Assembly: GCA_949987705.1 (NCBI GenBank) | Contig: OX465281.1 | Span: 171,196,516 to 171,260,515, forward strand | From: Thereva unica | Taxonomy: Eukaryota; Arthropoda; Insecta; Diptera; Therevidae | Length of the DNA: 64,000 nucleotides | Reading direction: 5' to 3' | Part shown: in pieces, positions 34,801 through 46,799 of the stretch | How positions within the stretch are numbered: the stretch's first letter is position 1 | How the letters are laid out: each line of letters starts with the position of its first letter | The notes under the pieces: generated by a model | What the model was told of the DNA's origin: nothing | The model's input: the letters and a program-made list of their open reading frames with translations, nothing else | Databases searched by the model: none | Translations under genes and position numbers: made by a program

Positions 34801-34826
34801 TTAGTGCCTCCTTGTATGCCGGACAT
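31810..34826 (-). pseudogene. LINE copy B ORF2: endonuclease-reverse transcriptase, one frameshift
   Basis: Same protein as ORF2 of copy A: endonuclease with L-A-G-D-F-N-A-W and S-D-H-Q-A, RT with G-V-P-Q-G-S-V-L-G-P and F-A-D-D, C-terminal C-P-V-C...H...C. Start ATG at 34826; frame one ends at 33213, frame two runs 33228-31810. The break coincides with a 7-nt deletion relative to copy A in the segment after F-G-F-R-K-A-R. The 6-A run that is damaged in copy A is intact here. The C-terminus is slightly longer than in copy A because the last codons differ. Confidence 0.93.
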
Positions 34827-35021
34827 CTACTACCTCCGGTCACGTGCCCACTATCCCTGCCCTCTACCTCCCTACAAATTAGGCATTTGGCAGCTTGGTC
34901 ACACTCCTTTACTTTGTGACCCTCTTTTCCGCATCCTCGGCACAGCCTTCCTCTATCCTGCCTGCTGCCGCAGTTTTTCGCTATGTGGCCGAACTTCATG
35001 CATTTGAAGCACGGTTTAAGC
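34784..35021 (-). pseudogene. LINE copy B ORF1, C-terminal fragment with zinc knuckles
   Basis: Contains K-F-G-H-I-A-K-N-C, C-R-G-C-G-K-E-G-H-K-V-K-E-C and C-L-I-C-R-E-V-E-G-R-D-S-G-H, ending ...S-K-R-R as in copy A and overlapping ORF2 by 43 nt. Everything upstream is missing at the junction with the G-run and (TA)n. Confidence 0.9.
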
Positions 35022-35028
35022 GGGGGGG

Positions 35029-35062
<34 letters not shown>
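35022..35062. repeat. G-run plus (TA)n junction
   Basis: Ten G followed by about 30 bp of TA between LINE copy B and Helitron-like element H3. Confidence 0.9.
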
Positions 35063-35063
<1 letters not shown>

Positions 35064-36486
35064 TAGCTGGGACCCGGTGCGCCTACGCTGCACCCATAAG
35101 TCAATAGTAAACAATAAAAACCATCCATTGACTTAATATTTTTCGAGATATGAATTTTACACAGATGAAATGCCTCAAAGAACATGGGTCTTGCGTCGGC
35201 CGCCATGAATCGGTATATTGAATCTACTACATTGCTTATTGTATTCTACTTATCATACCCTTTCATTTGATACCCATGTCGAGGTGGTTGTGAAGAAAGT
35301 GGTACCCCGCCCTCTTGAGACGGCCGCCATGGATCTAAAGATATATTTTGTATACTACATTGCTTATTGTATTCTACTTAACATACCCTTTCATTTGATA
35401 CCTATGTTGAGGTGGTTGTGAAGAAAATGGTAATCCGGCCTCTTGAGACGGCCGCCATGGATCTAAAGATATATTTTGTATACTACATTGCTTATTGTAT
35501 TCTACTTATCATACCCTTTCATTTGATACCCATGTCGAGGTGGTTGTGAAGAAAGTGGTACCCCGCCCTCTTGAGACGGCCGCCATGGATCTAAAGATAT
35601 ATTTTGTATACTACATTGCTTATTGTATTGTACTTAACATACCCTTTCATTTGATACCCATGTTGAGGTGGTTGTGAAGAAAGTGGTATCCCGCCCTCTT
35701 GAGGCGGCCGCCATGGATCCTAAGATATATTTTGTATACTACATTGCTTATTGTATTCCACTTATCATACCCTTTCATTTGATACCCATGTTGAGGTGGT
35801 TGTGAAGAAAGTGGTAATCCGCCCTCTTGAGACGGCCGCCATGGATCTAAAGATATATTTTGTATACTACATTGCTTATTGTATTCTGCTTATCATACCC
35901 TTTCATTTGATACCCATGTCGAGGTGGTTGTGAAGAAAGTGGTACCCCGCCCTCTTGAGACGGCCGCCATGGATTTAAAGATATATTTTGTATACTACAT
36001 TGCTTATTGTATTGTACTTAACATACCCTTTCATTTGATACCCATGTTGAGGTGGTTGTGAAGAAAGTGGTAATCCGGCCTCTTGAGACGGCCGCCATGG
36101 ATCTAAAGATATATTTTGTATACTACATTGCTTATTGTATTCTACTTATCATACCCTTTCATTTGATACCCATGTCGAGGTGGTTGTGAAGAAAGTGGTA
36201 CCCCGCCCTCTTGAGACGGCCACCATGGATCTAAAGATAGATTTTGTATACTACATTGCTCATTGTATTGTACTTAACATACCCTTTCATTTGATACTCA
36301 TGTTGAGGTGGTTGTGAAGAAAGTGGTAATCCGGCCTCTTGAGACGGCCGCCATGGATCTAAAGATATATTTTGTATACTACATTGCTTATTGTATTCTG
36401 CTTATCATACCCTTTCATTTGATTCCCATGTCGAGGTGGTTGTGAAGAAAGTGGTACCCCGCCCTCTTGAGACGGCCGCCATGGAT
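35063..36486 (-). mobile_element. Helitron-like array element (copy H3)
   Basis: Begins (on the plus strand) ctagctgggacccggtgcgc, nearly identical to H2 over the first 160 bp, and again abuts (TA)n with an A before CTAG. The array of about ten ~128-bp monomers alternates in 256-bp dimers (35495/35751 and 35879/36135/36391), with one phase break near 35750-35880 where two like monomers are adjacent. It ends at 'atggat' where a hairpin element is inserted. Confidence 0.75.
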
Positions 36487-36633
36487 CATTTTAGTTTCAA
36501 TAGCGTCATGGCCTACCTATTGTTTGACAGCTGCGTAAATTTGAAATTTTCATTAAATGTAATGATTCAATTTAATGACAATTTTACATTTGTCAAACAA
36601 TAGGTAGGCCATGAAGCTATTGAAACTAAAATG
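36487..36633. repeat. 147-bp hairpin with 43-bp arms
   Basis: Arms 36487-36529 and 36591-36633 are inverted copies ('cattttagtttcaatag...' against '...ctattgaaactaaaatg') with one mismatch and a loop of about 61 bp. It could be a tiny MITE or a transcribed hairpin. Confidence 0.85.
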
Positions 36634-36639
36634 AAGTGA

Positions 36640-36798
36640 AAGTTCCCATTTTTTTGTTTTTTCAGGCAATTTTTTTAATTTTTCTCTCCGTAAGAACCAT
36701 CCTCGTACTTCAACGAATATTCGAAAAAAAAAAATTAGTCCAATATGTCCAGCCGTTCTCGAGTTTTGCGCTTACCAACACATTTAGCGATTCATTTT

Positions 36799-36838
<40 letters not shown>
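36640..36838 (+). pseudogene. RTE-like LINE 3' tail plus (TA)n
   Basis: The sequence 'ccagccgttctcgagttttg' followed by 'cattcatttttatatta' and TA repeats resembles the conserved 3' end of insect RTE-type LINEs, which finish in short AT repeats. No coding part remains. The match is from memory of the family and is not exact. Confidence 0.5.
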
Positions 36839-36841
<3 letters not shown>

Positions 36842-36846
36842 ATATA

Positions 36847-37775
<929 letters not shown>

Positions 37776-38695
37776 TCTGCAACGGTAAAAACAATGGTCC
37801 TATCTTACCAACTTTAGTTTGTTATTTTTTCACTAAAATTTCAACTAAAACCACCTTTTTCTCCAAAAAAATACGTTATAAACCAATATTTTTTTTAATA
37901 AAATTGGAAAGTTTGGACAATTTCCTATGAATAATGTATAAAAACTTTTACGCTAGGGCCTTTACTTTTGAAGTTGTAAGCAATTTTAATGTTGAAATTG
38001 GCTGTATTTCGTCCTTCTTTGGTACTTTTCCATCTGAGCTTTATCGAAAAGTACCAAATAAGCACCAAATTAGGCAAATTTGAACATTAAAATTGCTTAC
38101 AACTTCAAAAGTAAACTTATGGCGATAATCTTGTACTGTCTGAAAATGAGTTTATGTAAATATCTATAATACATTTTATGGCCCAAGTACTACAATGTTT
38201 TTAAGGAAAAAAATCGTTGACGTACTTATAGTAAAAATTGTTTTTCTACGCCTCTTGTAGAATACGAGCATTCTGATATTGCTTTTAGACACGGAATTGC
38301 GGGCATTCCGTACCTGTGTGGAGTATTCATTCCATCACTTGTTATGGAATGACTACTAGGGGCGACATGTGTTGCTCAAAAGCCAAGAAATGATGGTGTT
38401 ATTCTTTTTATTTATTAATTAATAAATTAAAGGAAAAAAAGAAATATTTCAATAATAAACAATCAAAGATGTTCCGCTAGACCATTTTTGCTTTAAATAA
38501 ACAATTCAATTATTAAATTACAGAACATAAAAGCATTTTTTGAGTAACTTTTCGGCGGCATCTATTGTCAAATTATTTAATTAGGAATAGGTTGCGCCTT
38601 TATCCGTTCAACTGATATTGGTGCTGTTTACCAGTAAATGCCATTGATTCTTAACTGTCATTTTCTTCAGTTGTGATTTTCTATATTAATTAAAC
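37776..38695. other. Non-coding region upstream of Crypton gene
   Basis: No gene seen. It contains a strong hairpin (separate entry) and, at 38240-38257, 'tttttctacgcctct', which reappears inverted at about 43903-43918. These may mark the outer limits of the Crypton-containing unit, but Cryptons lack TIRs, so this is weak. Confidence 0.35.
37961..38115. repeat. Hairpin with 33-bp perfect arms
   Basis: 37961-37993 (tttacttttgaagttgtaag...) is the exact reverse complement of 38083-38115. The loop of about 89 bp itself holds the smaller palindrome ggtacttttc...gaaaagtacc. Confidence 0.9.
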
Positions 38696-39156
38696 ATGTC
38701 CAGTAATGAGAATTGTACGCCCCCAGAACTTATTGACTTAGCAAATAAGGCGATGCTAGAGTTACTACCTACCAAGTCCAAGGAATTATATCTACATTCT
38801 TACGAACAATTTATGGATTGGCGTAAAACCAAAAATACGAACTCTTTTTCGGAAAATGTTTTTCTCGCATATTTTACTGGATTAGGTAATACAATGAAGT
38901 CTTCAACATTGTGGAAGGTGTACTCGATGTTACGTACAACCTTCAATATTAAACATAATATTGATTTGTCACAATATGCAAAATTACGTGCATTCTTAAA
39001 AAAACAGGCGTCTGGTTTCCAAGCAAAAAAATCAAAAATTTTAACAGCCGAACAAGTGAATAGCTTTATATTTGAAGCACCAGATATTTTATACCTTGGT
39101 ACAAAGGTAAAAACCTGAACGCCAGTTGAATTAAGTTCTTATTCTTAATGTGTTAT

Positions 39157-42100
39157 TAGTCCAGTCAAATGGTACTTTCACTCTGCATTTTCTGAAAACA
39201 GCAATTTTTTTTTCCATTGTCTAGGGGGGTTGGTTGGGAGTATAAAACCGAGTTTTCGGGATCCGGAGGCGTGACGTTCGGCCGCCATCTTGTTTTTAGT
39301 GATGTAAAATGGTTTGTCTTATATATCAGAAACCGTGAGACGTACAGAATTTTTGTAAATACAATTTTTTTAGATAATCAAATTATCTACAACTTTGGCT
39401 AATAATGTTTTTCCGTAATACTAATAAAAAAAAAGATATGGATGAAAAATGACAAAAATTTTGGGGGTGACGAACTTTAAAGCGCTATAACTTTTTTATT
39501 ATTGATTCTACATAAAAAATGCCTTAGAGCTTTTTTGTAGAGCATTTTATTACGAATAATTTGATGTGGTCATTTATTAAATTATTGTTGTTATTATTGA
39601 TTTTGTATCAATGCAAACGGAGTAGTTATAACAAAAGTTCTGCATATGCTTCTATTTCGTAATATAATACTTAATATTATTGTAGGATGTCTTATCGAAT
39701 TATTTTAAATTGAACTCATTTCCACACCACCCGCGAGGTAGAGTTGTCGGCGCGTTTTTTTTGATGTGGTTCCCCTGTAGGCCTAATCCACTTAACATTG
39801 GTAACATTATTATTTCTTTGTTTTTGAAGGGCCAGGTTGTGGGTCATTTATTGAAGCGTTCTCATCTTCTATAATAATTACACAGTTATCATCCGTGGGA
39901 GTTTCAGTGCCCTCGTCGAGAAAACTGTTGTCGACTTCTTGGGGCAACATTGATGGGCATTCATAGTTGAATTCATCCTCGTCTAATAACTTTGAGACTT
40001 CTACCACGTTCTCACATGTTTCACCATTGCAATTTTCACAAATCGCAGAACATTTTAAGCCACTCTTCCGGCACCCGCAGGCTGCACCACACTTGGTTTT
40101 GCACCTGCAAAAAATTAGTTTTAACAGATCCGGAGGCCCCGGCGCCATCGTCCATTTAATTGGTACAAACATTCGCGACATTTTTCTCCAGCCCCAGCAT
40201 TCGGGATCTTTATATCGTCCTAACCACGTTTGTACTTGGTGATATACTCTAAATATATGCATACGAGCTGCATCTTGTGTAGGAGGGAGGGTAGAGAGAT
40301 TAAATTTGCTTTTAACTACACATTTTGTGAATCGCCTATACCGTAGTATATTTAATGATGTTTCCTGCTTTTCACCACCATATAAGGCAATAAAGAAACG
40401 TTCTCCGATAATACTCAGTACAGCGGGGTCAGCTTTATCATTTTGAAAAACCTCAACTTCCGAAGCTAACTCTGGGTTTTTCTCAAGGGCGTGAATAAAT
40501 TTCATTTTTCCATGACTGAAAGCTGCCGATGTTGTGTCGCATCCAGAGAAGGCATGAATAAATAATATATTTTTAGCTATTATATCTCCATGTCGAAGAC
40601 TTGATTGGGAATACCTTTTTTGCGGTGAACGCCCTTTTGCGGGTTTTAAGAAAAAAACATTCGGGTGATCGCGGCCTAGAGCGGTGAGCAAAACAAGGAT
40701 ATCAACATCCTCCGCTACAATAGTCACGAAATCAAAAAAGTCTGATTTTTCAGGGGCACAATTTACGATAAGTGTATCTGCATCTCCTTCTGCTTGATCA
40801 ATATGATAACACGTTTCTAATAACTGTATCTTCAAAAAGTCGATAAAGGCTTTTTTGTTGTTTTGGTTACTAAGAAATTTCTCCTGTGAAATTGTCGGAA
40901 CACTACTGCGATTAAAAATGAAATCAGTAGATATGTGTTTTTTGGAACGTCTAAGGCGCTCCCATGACTTAGTACCAGCGATGTCTGGATCATCTGAGTA
41001 ACCGTCAAATATAATTATCACGTTACAATCGTAATGACTTCAAACGTACTTTACGTATTTGTCTAAAATTATTTGAAATGATACATTTCGGTCCCATACA
41101 ACAGCGTGCAGAAGATATCCGCCATCGATTACAAAAAATTTATTTGACCCAAGGTCAACGGGATCATCAAGCGGTGCGAAGGCGTTAAACAACGTGGATT
41201 TAGTGCCCTTTCGCGTACCTTCCTCAGAAAACAAAGATAATGGGAAAGGGGCGAGTTCATACTCAAAATATTGCTTCATTCAATAGACTCCTTCGACACA
41301 CACATTCGTTGAAAGAGAAGCAAGGGATTTATAACGACGGGAGTTTTCTCCACCTCAATCGAACTCGAGAGCGCACTCAAAGGAAGTACTTTGTTCTTTC
41401 TCTTGTATGATAAGTCTTGAAAATGTGCTCCAATATTTTGAGAAATTAATGCATCTCCAATCTCGATCGCGCGGTAGCAATTAATGCCATCATGAGCAAC
41501 GACACCGGTAAAAATTGAAATTAATTCCGATCTCTCCAAAAATGGTTCATGCGATGCAAGCCAATGGTCTAATTTTTCTACGTTTTCATTGTCCCGAAGT
41601 ACTCGTGAATCTCTGTGATCGACATGTTGGTCTGAGGTTTCCATAGAAAAATCACAGAAATCTTCTACCATAAAAACTTGTATAAAGAAATACATCTTTT
41701 TTATACCTGTGAATGGACGACTTTACGATACATTTTTTTTGTTTCAAAATTAGCCATTTATTACTTACAACTAAAATGACCAATTCATTCAATTTTCATA
41801 TTTTAAAAATGAGTAAAACTTTTTACTCCAACACGGTATGCAGAAAAATGCCATAAAATACCGTCAAAAAAATGGTATAAAAAAATACATTTACCTTGGA
41901 CGTACCTTCGTTTGGCACTGCATTAAAATCAATAAGAACAACCCAAATTCAATAAATGACCACATCAAATTATTCGTAATAAAATGCTCTACAGAAAAGC
42001 TCTAAGACAATTTTTATGTAAAATCAATAATAAAAGAGTTATAGCGCTTTAAAGTTCGTCACCCCCAAAATTTTTGTCATTTTTCATCCATATCTTTTTT

Positions 42101-42382
42101 ATTATTAATATTACGAAAAAACATTATTTGCAAAAGTTGTAGATAATTTGATTATCTAAAAAAAATGTATTTACAAAAATTCTGTAGGTCTCACGGTTTC
42201 CGAGATATAAGACAAACCATTTTTTACACTAAAAACAAGATGGCGGCCGAACGTCACGTGCCCGGATCCCGAAAACTCGGTTTTATACTCCCAACCAACC
42301 CCCCTACACAATGAAAAAAAAAAATTGCTGTTTTCAGAAAATGCACAGTTGGGCCTTTTTTCTGCACCATTTTACTGGACTA
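39157..42382 (-). mobile_element. Academ-like DNA transposon in the Crypton intron, TSD TAT
   Basis: Long TIRs (at least 430 bp) run from TAGTCCAGT at 39157 and its complement at 42382, sharing 'attttctgaaaacagcaatt', 'ggggttggttgggagtataa' and 'ttatctacaac'. Flanks give TAT on each side, a 3-bp duplication. The single minus-strand gene encodes an XPG-like nuclease-type protein. Long TIRs, 3-4-bp TSD and XPG-like nuclease are features reported for Academ elements; the assignment is inferred. Confidence 0.7.
39810..41695 (-). pseudogene. XPG-like nuclease protein with CXC cysteine domain
   Basis: Three minus-strand frames form one ~628-codon protein: 41695-41276, 41279-41040 and 41021-39810. 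The first junction is a 1-nt slip (TGA/ATG overlap), the second a single in-frame TGA after K-Y-V-K-Y-V. Motifs: F-V-I-D-G-G-Y-L-L-H, I-I-I-F-D-G-Y, then V-A-E-D-V-D-I-L-V-L-L and H-A-F-S-G-C-D-T-T-S-A, which fit the acidic active-site blocks of the PIN/XPG (FEN1) fold. Near the C-terminus lies C-R-C-K-T-K-C-G-A-A-C-G-C-R-K-S-G-L-K-C, a tesmin/TSO1-like CXC zinc motif, then an acidic tail. Only two lesions, so recently active. Function as transposase is inference. Confidence 0.75.
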
Positions 42383-43197
42383 TATGTTTTAGCTTGTGTT
42401 AATTGTAGGTGTCATGGGTGCCTGTAGAAAAATTGAGTTGTATCAAATGAAGATACAAAATATACAAGACTTGGGTACTGCTGTTCTTATAACTGTACCA
42501 GATACAAAAACAAAAATTTGCTGAAAATTTACAATAACAGGAAAATTGTATGACCTGTTTAAAAAATATGGCAATCTCCGCCCCACTATAGCTGACGTAG
42601 ATAATTTTTTTTTAAATTATCAAAAAGGGCGTTGTACCAAGCAAGTGATGGGAATTAACAAAATGGGTGCTATCCCAAAACAAGTGGCAACGTTTTTAAA
42701 ACTTCCAAATCCCGAGCTATACACAGGCCATTGTTTCAGAAGAACATCTGCCACAATGTTAGTTGATGCAGGCGGCGACATTACGACGTTAAAGCGTCAT
42801 GGAGGTTGGAAGTCAACGGAAGTAGCAGAAGGCTATATTGATAATTCCTTAAATAACAGAATAAATATATCTGATAAACTACTTACACATATAACTGAAC
42901 CTGGTACGTCAAGGCAAAGAACCTGTACAATTACATCCCAGAAAGAGACGCACATTATTGAACCTGAAGTGCCAAGTACCATGCCATCTACGGTGAACAC
43001 TCAGAATTCCACAATTAACAAAGCTCTATTAAGTAATATTCCTAATGTAACAATTTCAAACTGCAGTAATTTTACTATAAATTTTGTTAATAATAAAGAA
43101 TAAAAATTATTTGAAAAATGTTTAAAGATGGTTTGGGAATTATTTACAAACAATATCATTGATATTTACTTTTTATAATTATTTTGGATAGTTAAAA

Positions 43198-43765
43198 TTG
43201 AAGAGCGATATTCCAAAACGTACTAAGTCAATTTTTGTTTAATTTTAATATTGTATTGCTTTCCAATCTATGACGTAGTAGTTATGCATTCACATAAACA
43301 TTTATCACAAATCATACTCATTCCGATGTATAATGGGTCATACAAATGAATTTTCCATCAATTTCAATAGCTAGTATTCATATTGAATTTTTTAATGTTT
43401 TTTTTATATTAAAAATAAAGATTTGAAAAATACTATTCTTTCTTTTGCTGGGCTGAACTTTCTGAGGACTGAAAACATTTACCATAGTATCATAATTTTA
43501 CTATGAAATTTTATTTCAAAATGTACTAAGTAATTGACTTAGTACATTATGAAAATGTACCACCATAAATAAAACCATTTTTTTCATATAAAATGTAGCA
43601 AATTTATTTATATTTTTATAAATAATAGTTTCTTTTATCGGTTTTTTGAGAAAGGAAATAATATTACAGCCTTTTAGGCGAGAGTGAAAGTGATATTCAG
43701 TTTTTTTTTATTTCCCACTAATTACATCATAAGAACTTAGCACGTTTTGGAATATCGCTCTTCAA
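43198..43765. mobile_element. MITE, copy 2 (inverse orientation to 10501-11067)
   Basis: 568 bp, TIR TTGAAGAGCGATATTCC, near-identical to the reverse complement of copy 1 (only scattered single-base differences, for example 'aaagggctg' against 'aaaaggctg'). It is inserted about 95 bp after the Crypton stop codon. Confidence 0.88.
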
Positions 43766-43938
43766 TTGTTACGAATGAGCACTACTAATATGTTATTTAG
43801 GGTTAAAATATCTTGCTGCGCTTTATGCATTTATATTTTTGACAATAGCTTTACATTAGGTAGGTACGTTTTTGTTTACAAAATAATAATAAAATCTATT
43901 TTAGAGGCGTAGAAAAAGTATAGTCTACAACACGTTTT

Positions 43939-44018
43939 GAATGGCATATTCCGCACTCGTGGACCGCCACCTTCGGCTCGGGTGGCAAACTTCCACTTGT
44001 GCGGAATATGCATCATTC
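43939..44018. repeat. 80-bp nested imperfect palindrome
   Basis: Nested stems: gaatg/cattc, catattccgcac (43945-43956) with gtgcggaatatg (43999-44010), gtgg/ccac, and gccacc (43966-43971) with ggtggc (43981-43986) around a 9-nt loop. It is GC-rich against an AT-rich background. Confidence 0.85.
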
Positions 44019-44278
44019 CAAACTTGTTACAGAATATACTATTCTATTCTTCATTTTTTGTTATTTCGTTGCTGAAATCTTCCATAAGCTTCCACGATCT
44101 ACAGTATCTTTACTTTTAGTGATTTTATTATTCTCTTTCCATCTCTATATTCTTGATTGTCCTTCCAGTAAATAATGTCGATTAGTAGAAATGCAGGGGA
44201 CAGGCCGCACCTTTCAAAAAGCTTTAACAAATTCTGTTGGGAGGTCCTTCGAAAGAAAACTTGGAATATCTTCTAATT

Positions 44279-44702
44279 TTAAATGTATTTTTTTCTTAGT
44301 TCTTCTTCTCTTGTTTCTCTATTGGTATTAATTTCTAATATTCTTTGAATAATTATGTTAGCTATTTTTTTGTCTCTAAGATGAAGGAGAAAACTTTGCT
44401 GTCGTGAATACTCCCTGTAGAATTTTCTAATAAATAATGATGTTTGCATGGTAAAAATAAAAGATTCCGACCCAATTTTTGTTCTAAAAGAATACACGCA
44501 CCATTTAATCGTCCAGTATTAATCGCAGTGGTGTTAAAAACAAATGCCTGAACTTTATGTAACAGCAACTAATCATATAGGGTATCGTATACTGCGGAAG
44601 ATACCTCATCCCCAGTTCAGATGCTCCAAGATCTTGATAAATATTGGGGGCCGTTGCAATATCATATCTACTTTTTGAGTGAGAAAGTACACGATTGGGC
44701 AA
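44279..44702 (-). pseudogene. Second fragment of X-type transposase
   Basis: A minus-strand frame reads V-F-N-T-T-A-I-N-T-G-R-L-N-G-A-C-I-L-L-E-Q-K-L-G-R-N then L-F-L-P-C-K-H-H. This parallels the remnant in element X at 8071-8503. Frameshifts split it among at least three frames (44568-44362, 44497-44279 and 44702-44505). No TIRs were found around it. This shows the family was multicopy. Confidence 0.6.
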
Positions 44703-46780
44703 AACTTGAAAGGGTTTTTATAAACTATACTTTAATAGTACTGGTTAGTACTTATTTTGAGTGTGGAGAGATTATCATCGTGCTACCCTTAAAAGTGACC
44801 CCAATAGTTCAAAAATATTCCAGAATTTGTTCATATTTTCATCTGTAGGCCTACCTGTGTCGATATAGGTTTAGAATTTAACATTATTGAAAAAGTTTTG
44901 AAGATCATCATCATGCATTTTTTAAGGCGTTTTCAAAAATTGTTTTTCTCTTCTTTCAGCTTCTCTTTCGTCAATGCTTGAAAACTTCATACCTTGCCCA
45001 CCATACCTCCTGGACCATCTTTTGCCGTTGTAATTGCTCGTTTATTCTCTTACTCGTTTATTCTATTAAGTCGTAAGTCGTCAGCCATATCTGATGTTTA
45101 TATAACAATGTCTGCCATTATATTGAAGAAGACTACAACTCCGTCTCTTATAATTGTTCATTTGTTATTACTTACTCTTTTATTTTTGTATTGTAACGGA
45201 TACTCCAGTCAAAATAGACGAAAAAACGCCATAATTGGAAGATAATTCGGAAGTTGCTGAAAATTGGAACAGCCCTTAAAAACATTATTATACATAAGCT
45301 GTTGAGACTGCCACGCGATTGGACGACTGAAAACTTTTTTATTCAAGGTCAAAGGGTCAAAATATCAGTTTTTTGTAAATATATGCTAAACCGTACATTT
45401 TATCAGAAAATTGTGTTTACAACGTTTGTAGATTAGGCGATTATCTACAAAAAAATATATTATACATTTTCTCGTAGGAATTGCCATTTCTGAGATATTG
45501 TCATTTTAATAAGTTAAAATACTCATATTCTATCATTCCCGACTTGTAAAGGTCATCAGAAATTTAATAAATCCTTTGTTGGAGTACGCGGCTAATATTT
45601 TCAGGGGAGATTCCTGGATGTCTTTGGAGAAAAAAATTGTTCTACAGAGGGCGGCTAACTCCACTATCCACTAAGATACAGGGTGATTAGTGAAAAAATT
45701 TTGTTTTTTTTTTTTAAATTTACTGAAATTTGAATAACTCCTAAAGTAATTATCATATAGTAGCCTAATTAGGCTCATCTTTTAGGTAAATATGTATTCT
45801 TTTATTTGGTATAAAGCACAGCAACCTGAGTGACTCCGTTCAAAAAATATGTAGGCTCAAACATTGTGCATTTTACAAAATTTTCAAAAAGGGCTCCAGC
45901 GTCGTGAAAATGAAATTATTTTGTGTTTCGTCTCGCTCATTCTACTGCTCAATTCTGTATTTACTTCTCATGTTAAAATTTGAGAACCACAGTTTAATGA
46001 GAGATTTTTTCTCACTTGGTGGATTTTTCTTCTGAAATTTTTACTTTTGTCTCTCTTGTTTCACTTTTTGAGCAGAAATTATATGAAAATCTCGAAGCAA
46101 AAATCTCGTGTAACTTCCTGAACGAGGGGAGTAAATTTTCGCAGCTTTTTATCGCGTGAGATAGTACTGAGACAGAAATTGTGTAACTTCTTGAAAATTT
46201 GTGTAAGTTCATGTAATTTCATTTTTTCTAATTATTTAATTTTTTTAAATCTTCTGAACTAGCGCCCTCGTTCAATGGCGCCCGGTGCGAGTGCTCCGCT
46301 CCATTCGCACCTATGAAAGGCCCCCTGGGTTTGAACCTTCGCACGTTTTCGGTTTTTCGGTTTATTTTTTAAGGAAATCAATATATGGAATTGTTAAGGC
46401 GTTATAAAGAAAAATAGGTGCAAATGATGAAAATGAGTTCGATGACGAGATTGCTGTGTTATCCGCCCCCTGAAAGTGCCGCCTGCATGCGATGCCCACT
46501 CTGCCTGCTCTGCGGGCCTGCTCAATACTTCAGTTTGTTGGCTATTTATGATAGTGCTCCTATTGCTTCAAAATGGGGTTTAGATCTTCAATCAGATTAC
46601 CCTAACAATGTAAAACTGAGTGTATGAAACTTGTAATTACAGCTTTCAACTGTGGAAGTAAGGCGTCAAAATAAAAGTAGTAAATCTGTTACCCAAACAA
46701 TCCATATAAATATAATTGGAGTGTCTGTCTGTAATTTCAAAATAATTGTGTTTTTTTAATTTTATATGGTTACTTACATG
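44703..46780. other. Unassigned region
   Basis: No convincing gene. The stretch 45330-45510 ('tagattaggcgattatctac', 'ctgagatattgtcat') loosely resembles inner TIR sequence of the Academ-like element ('ttgtagataatttgattatc', 'cgagatata'), so it may be a diverged relative. A short frame near 46418-46627 with several Cys residues has no recognised match. Confidence 0.35.
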
Positions 46781-46799
46781 ATTTTAAACGAAATCACGC

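Larger units (their letters stand above)
31763..35021 (-). mobile_element. R1-like LINE copy B, truncated at both ends
   Basis: Minus-strand copy highly similar to copy A. It starts within ORF1 at the first CCHC knuckle (35021, next to a G-run 35022-35031) and ends in the 3' UTR 'ttattagccagtcccgc' at 31763, without poly-A. It therefore lacks the 5' UTR, most of ORF1 and the tail. Confidence 0.92.
38696..43103 (+). pseudogene. Crypton tyrosine recombinase, two exons, one internal stop
   Basis: DNA recombinase of Crypton transposons. ATG 38696; exon 1 38696-39106 (137 codons, N-terminal SAM-like domain) ends at acaaag|GTAA; exon 2 starts after 'gttttag' at 42393, phase 0, so that ...L-G-T-K joins L-V-L-I-V-G-V-M-G-A-C-R. 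The catalytic residues Arg 149 (G-A-C-R), His 250 and Arg 253 (G-H-C-F-R), His 273 (H-G-G-W) and Tyr 285 (G-Y-I-D) are all present. The only lesion seen is TGA at 42522-42524. The intron holds a 3.2-kb element. The tail after residue 300 is low complexity. Such genes have sometimes been domesticated; the stop argues for decay here. Confidence 0.9.

Noticed and set aside
46418..46627. Cys-rich short frame as a zinc-finger gene
   Set aside because: Cys spacing fits no zinc-finger pattern and there is no start context or continuation.
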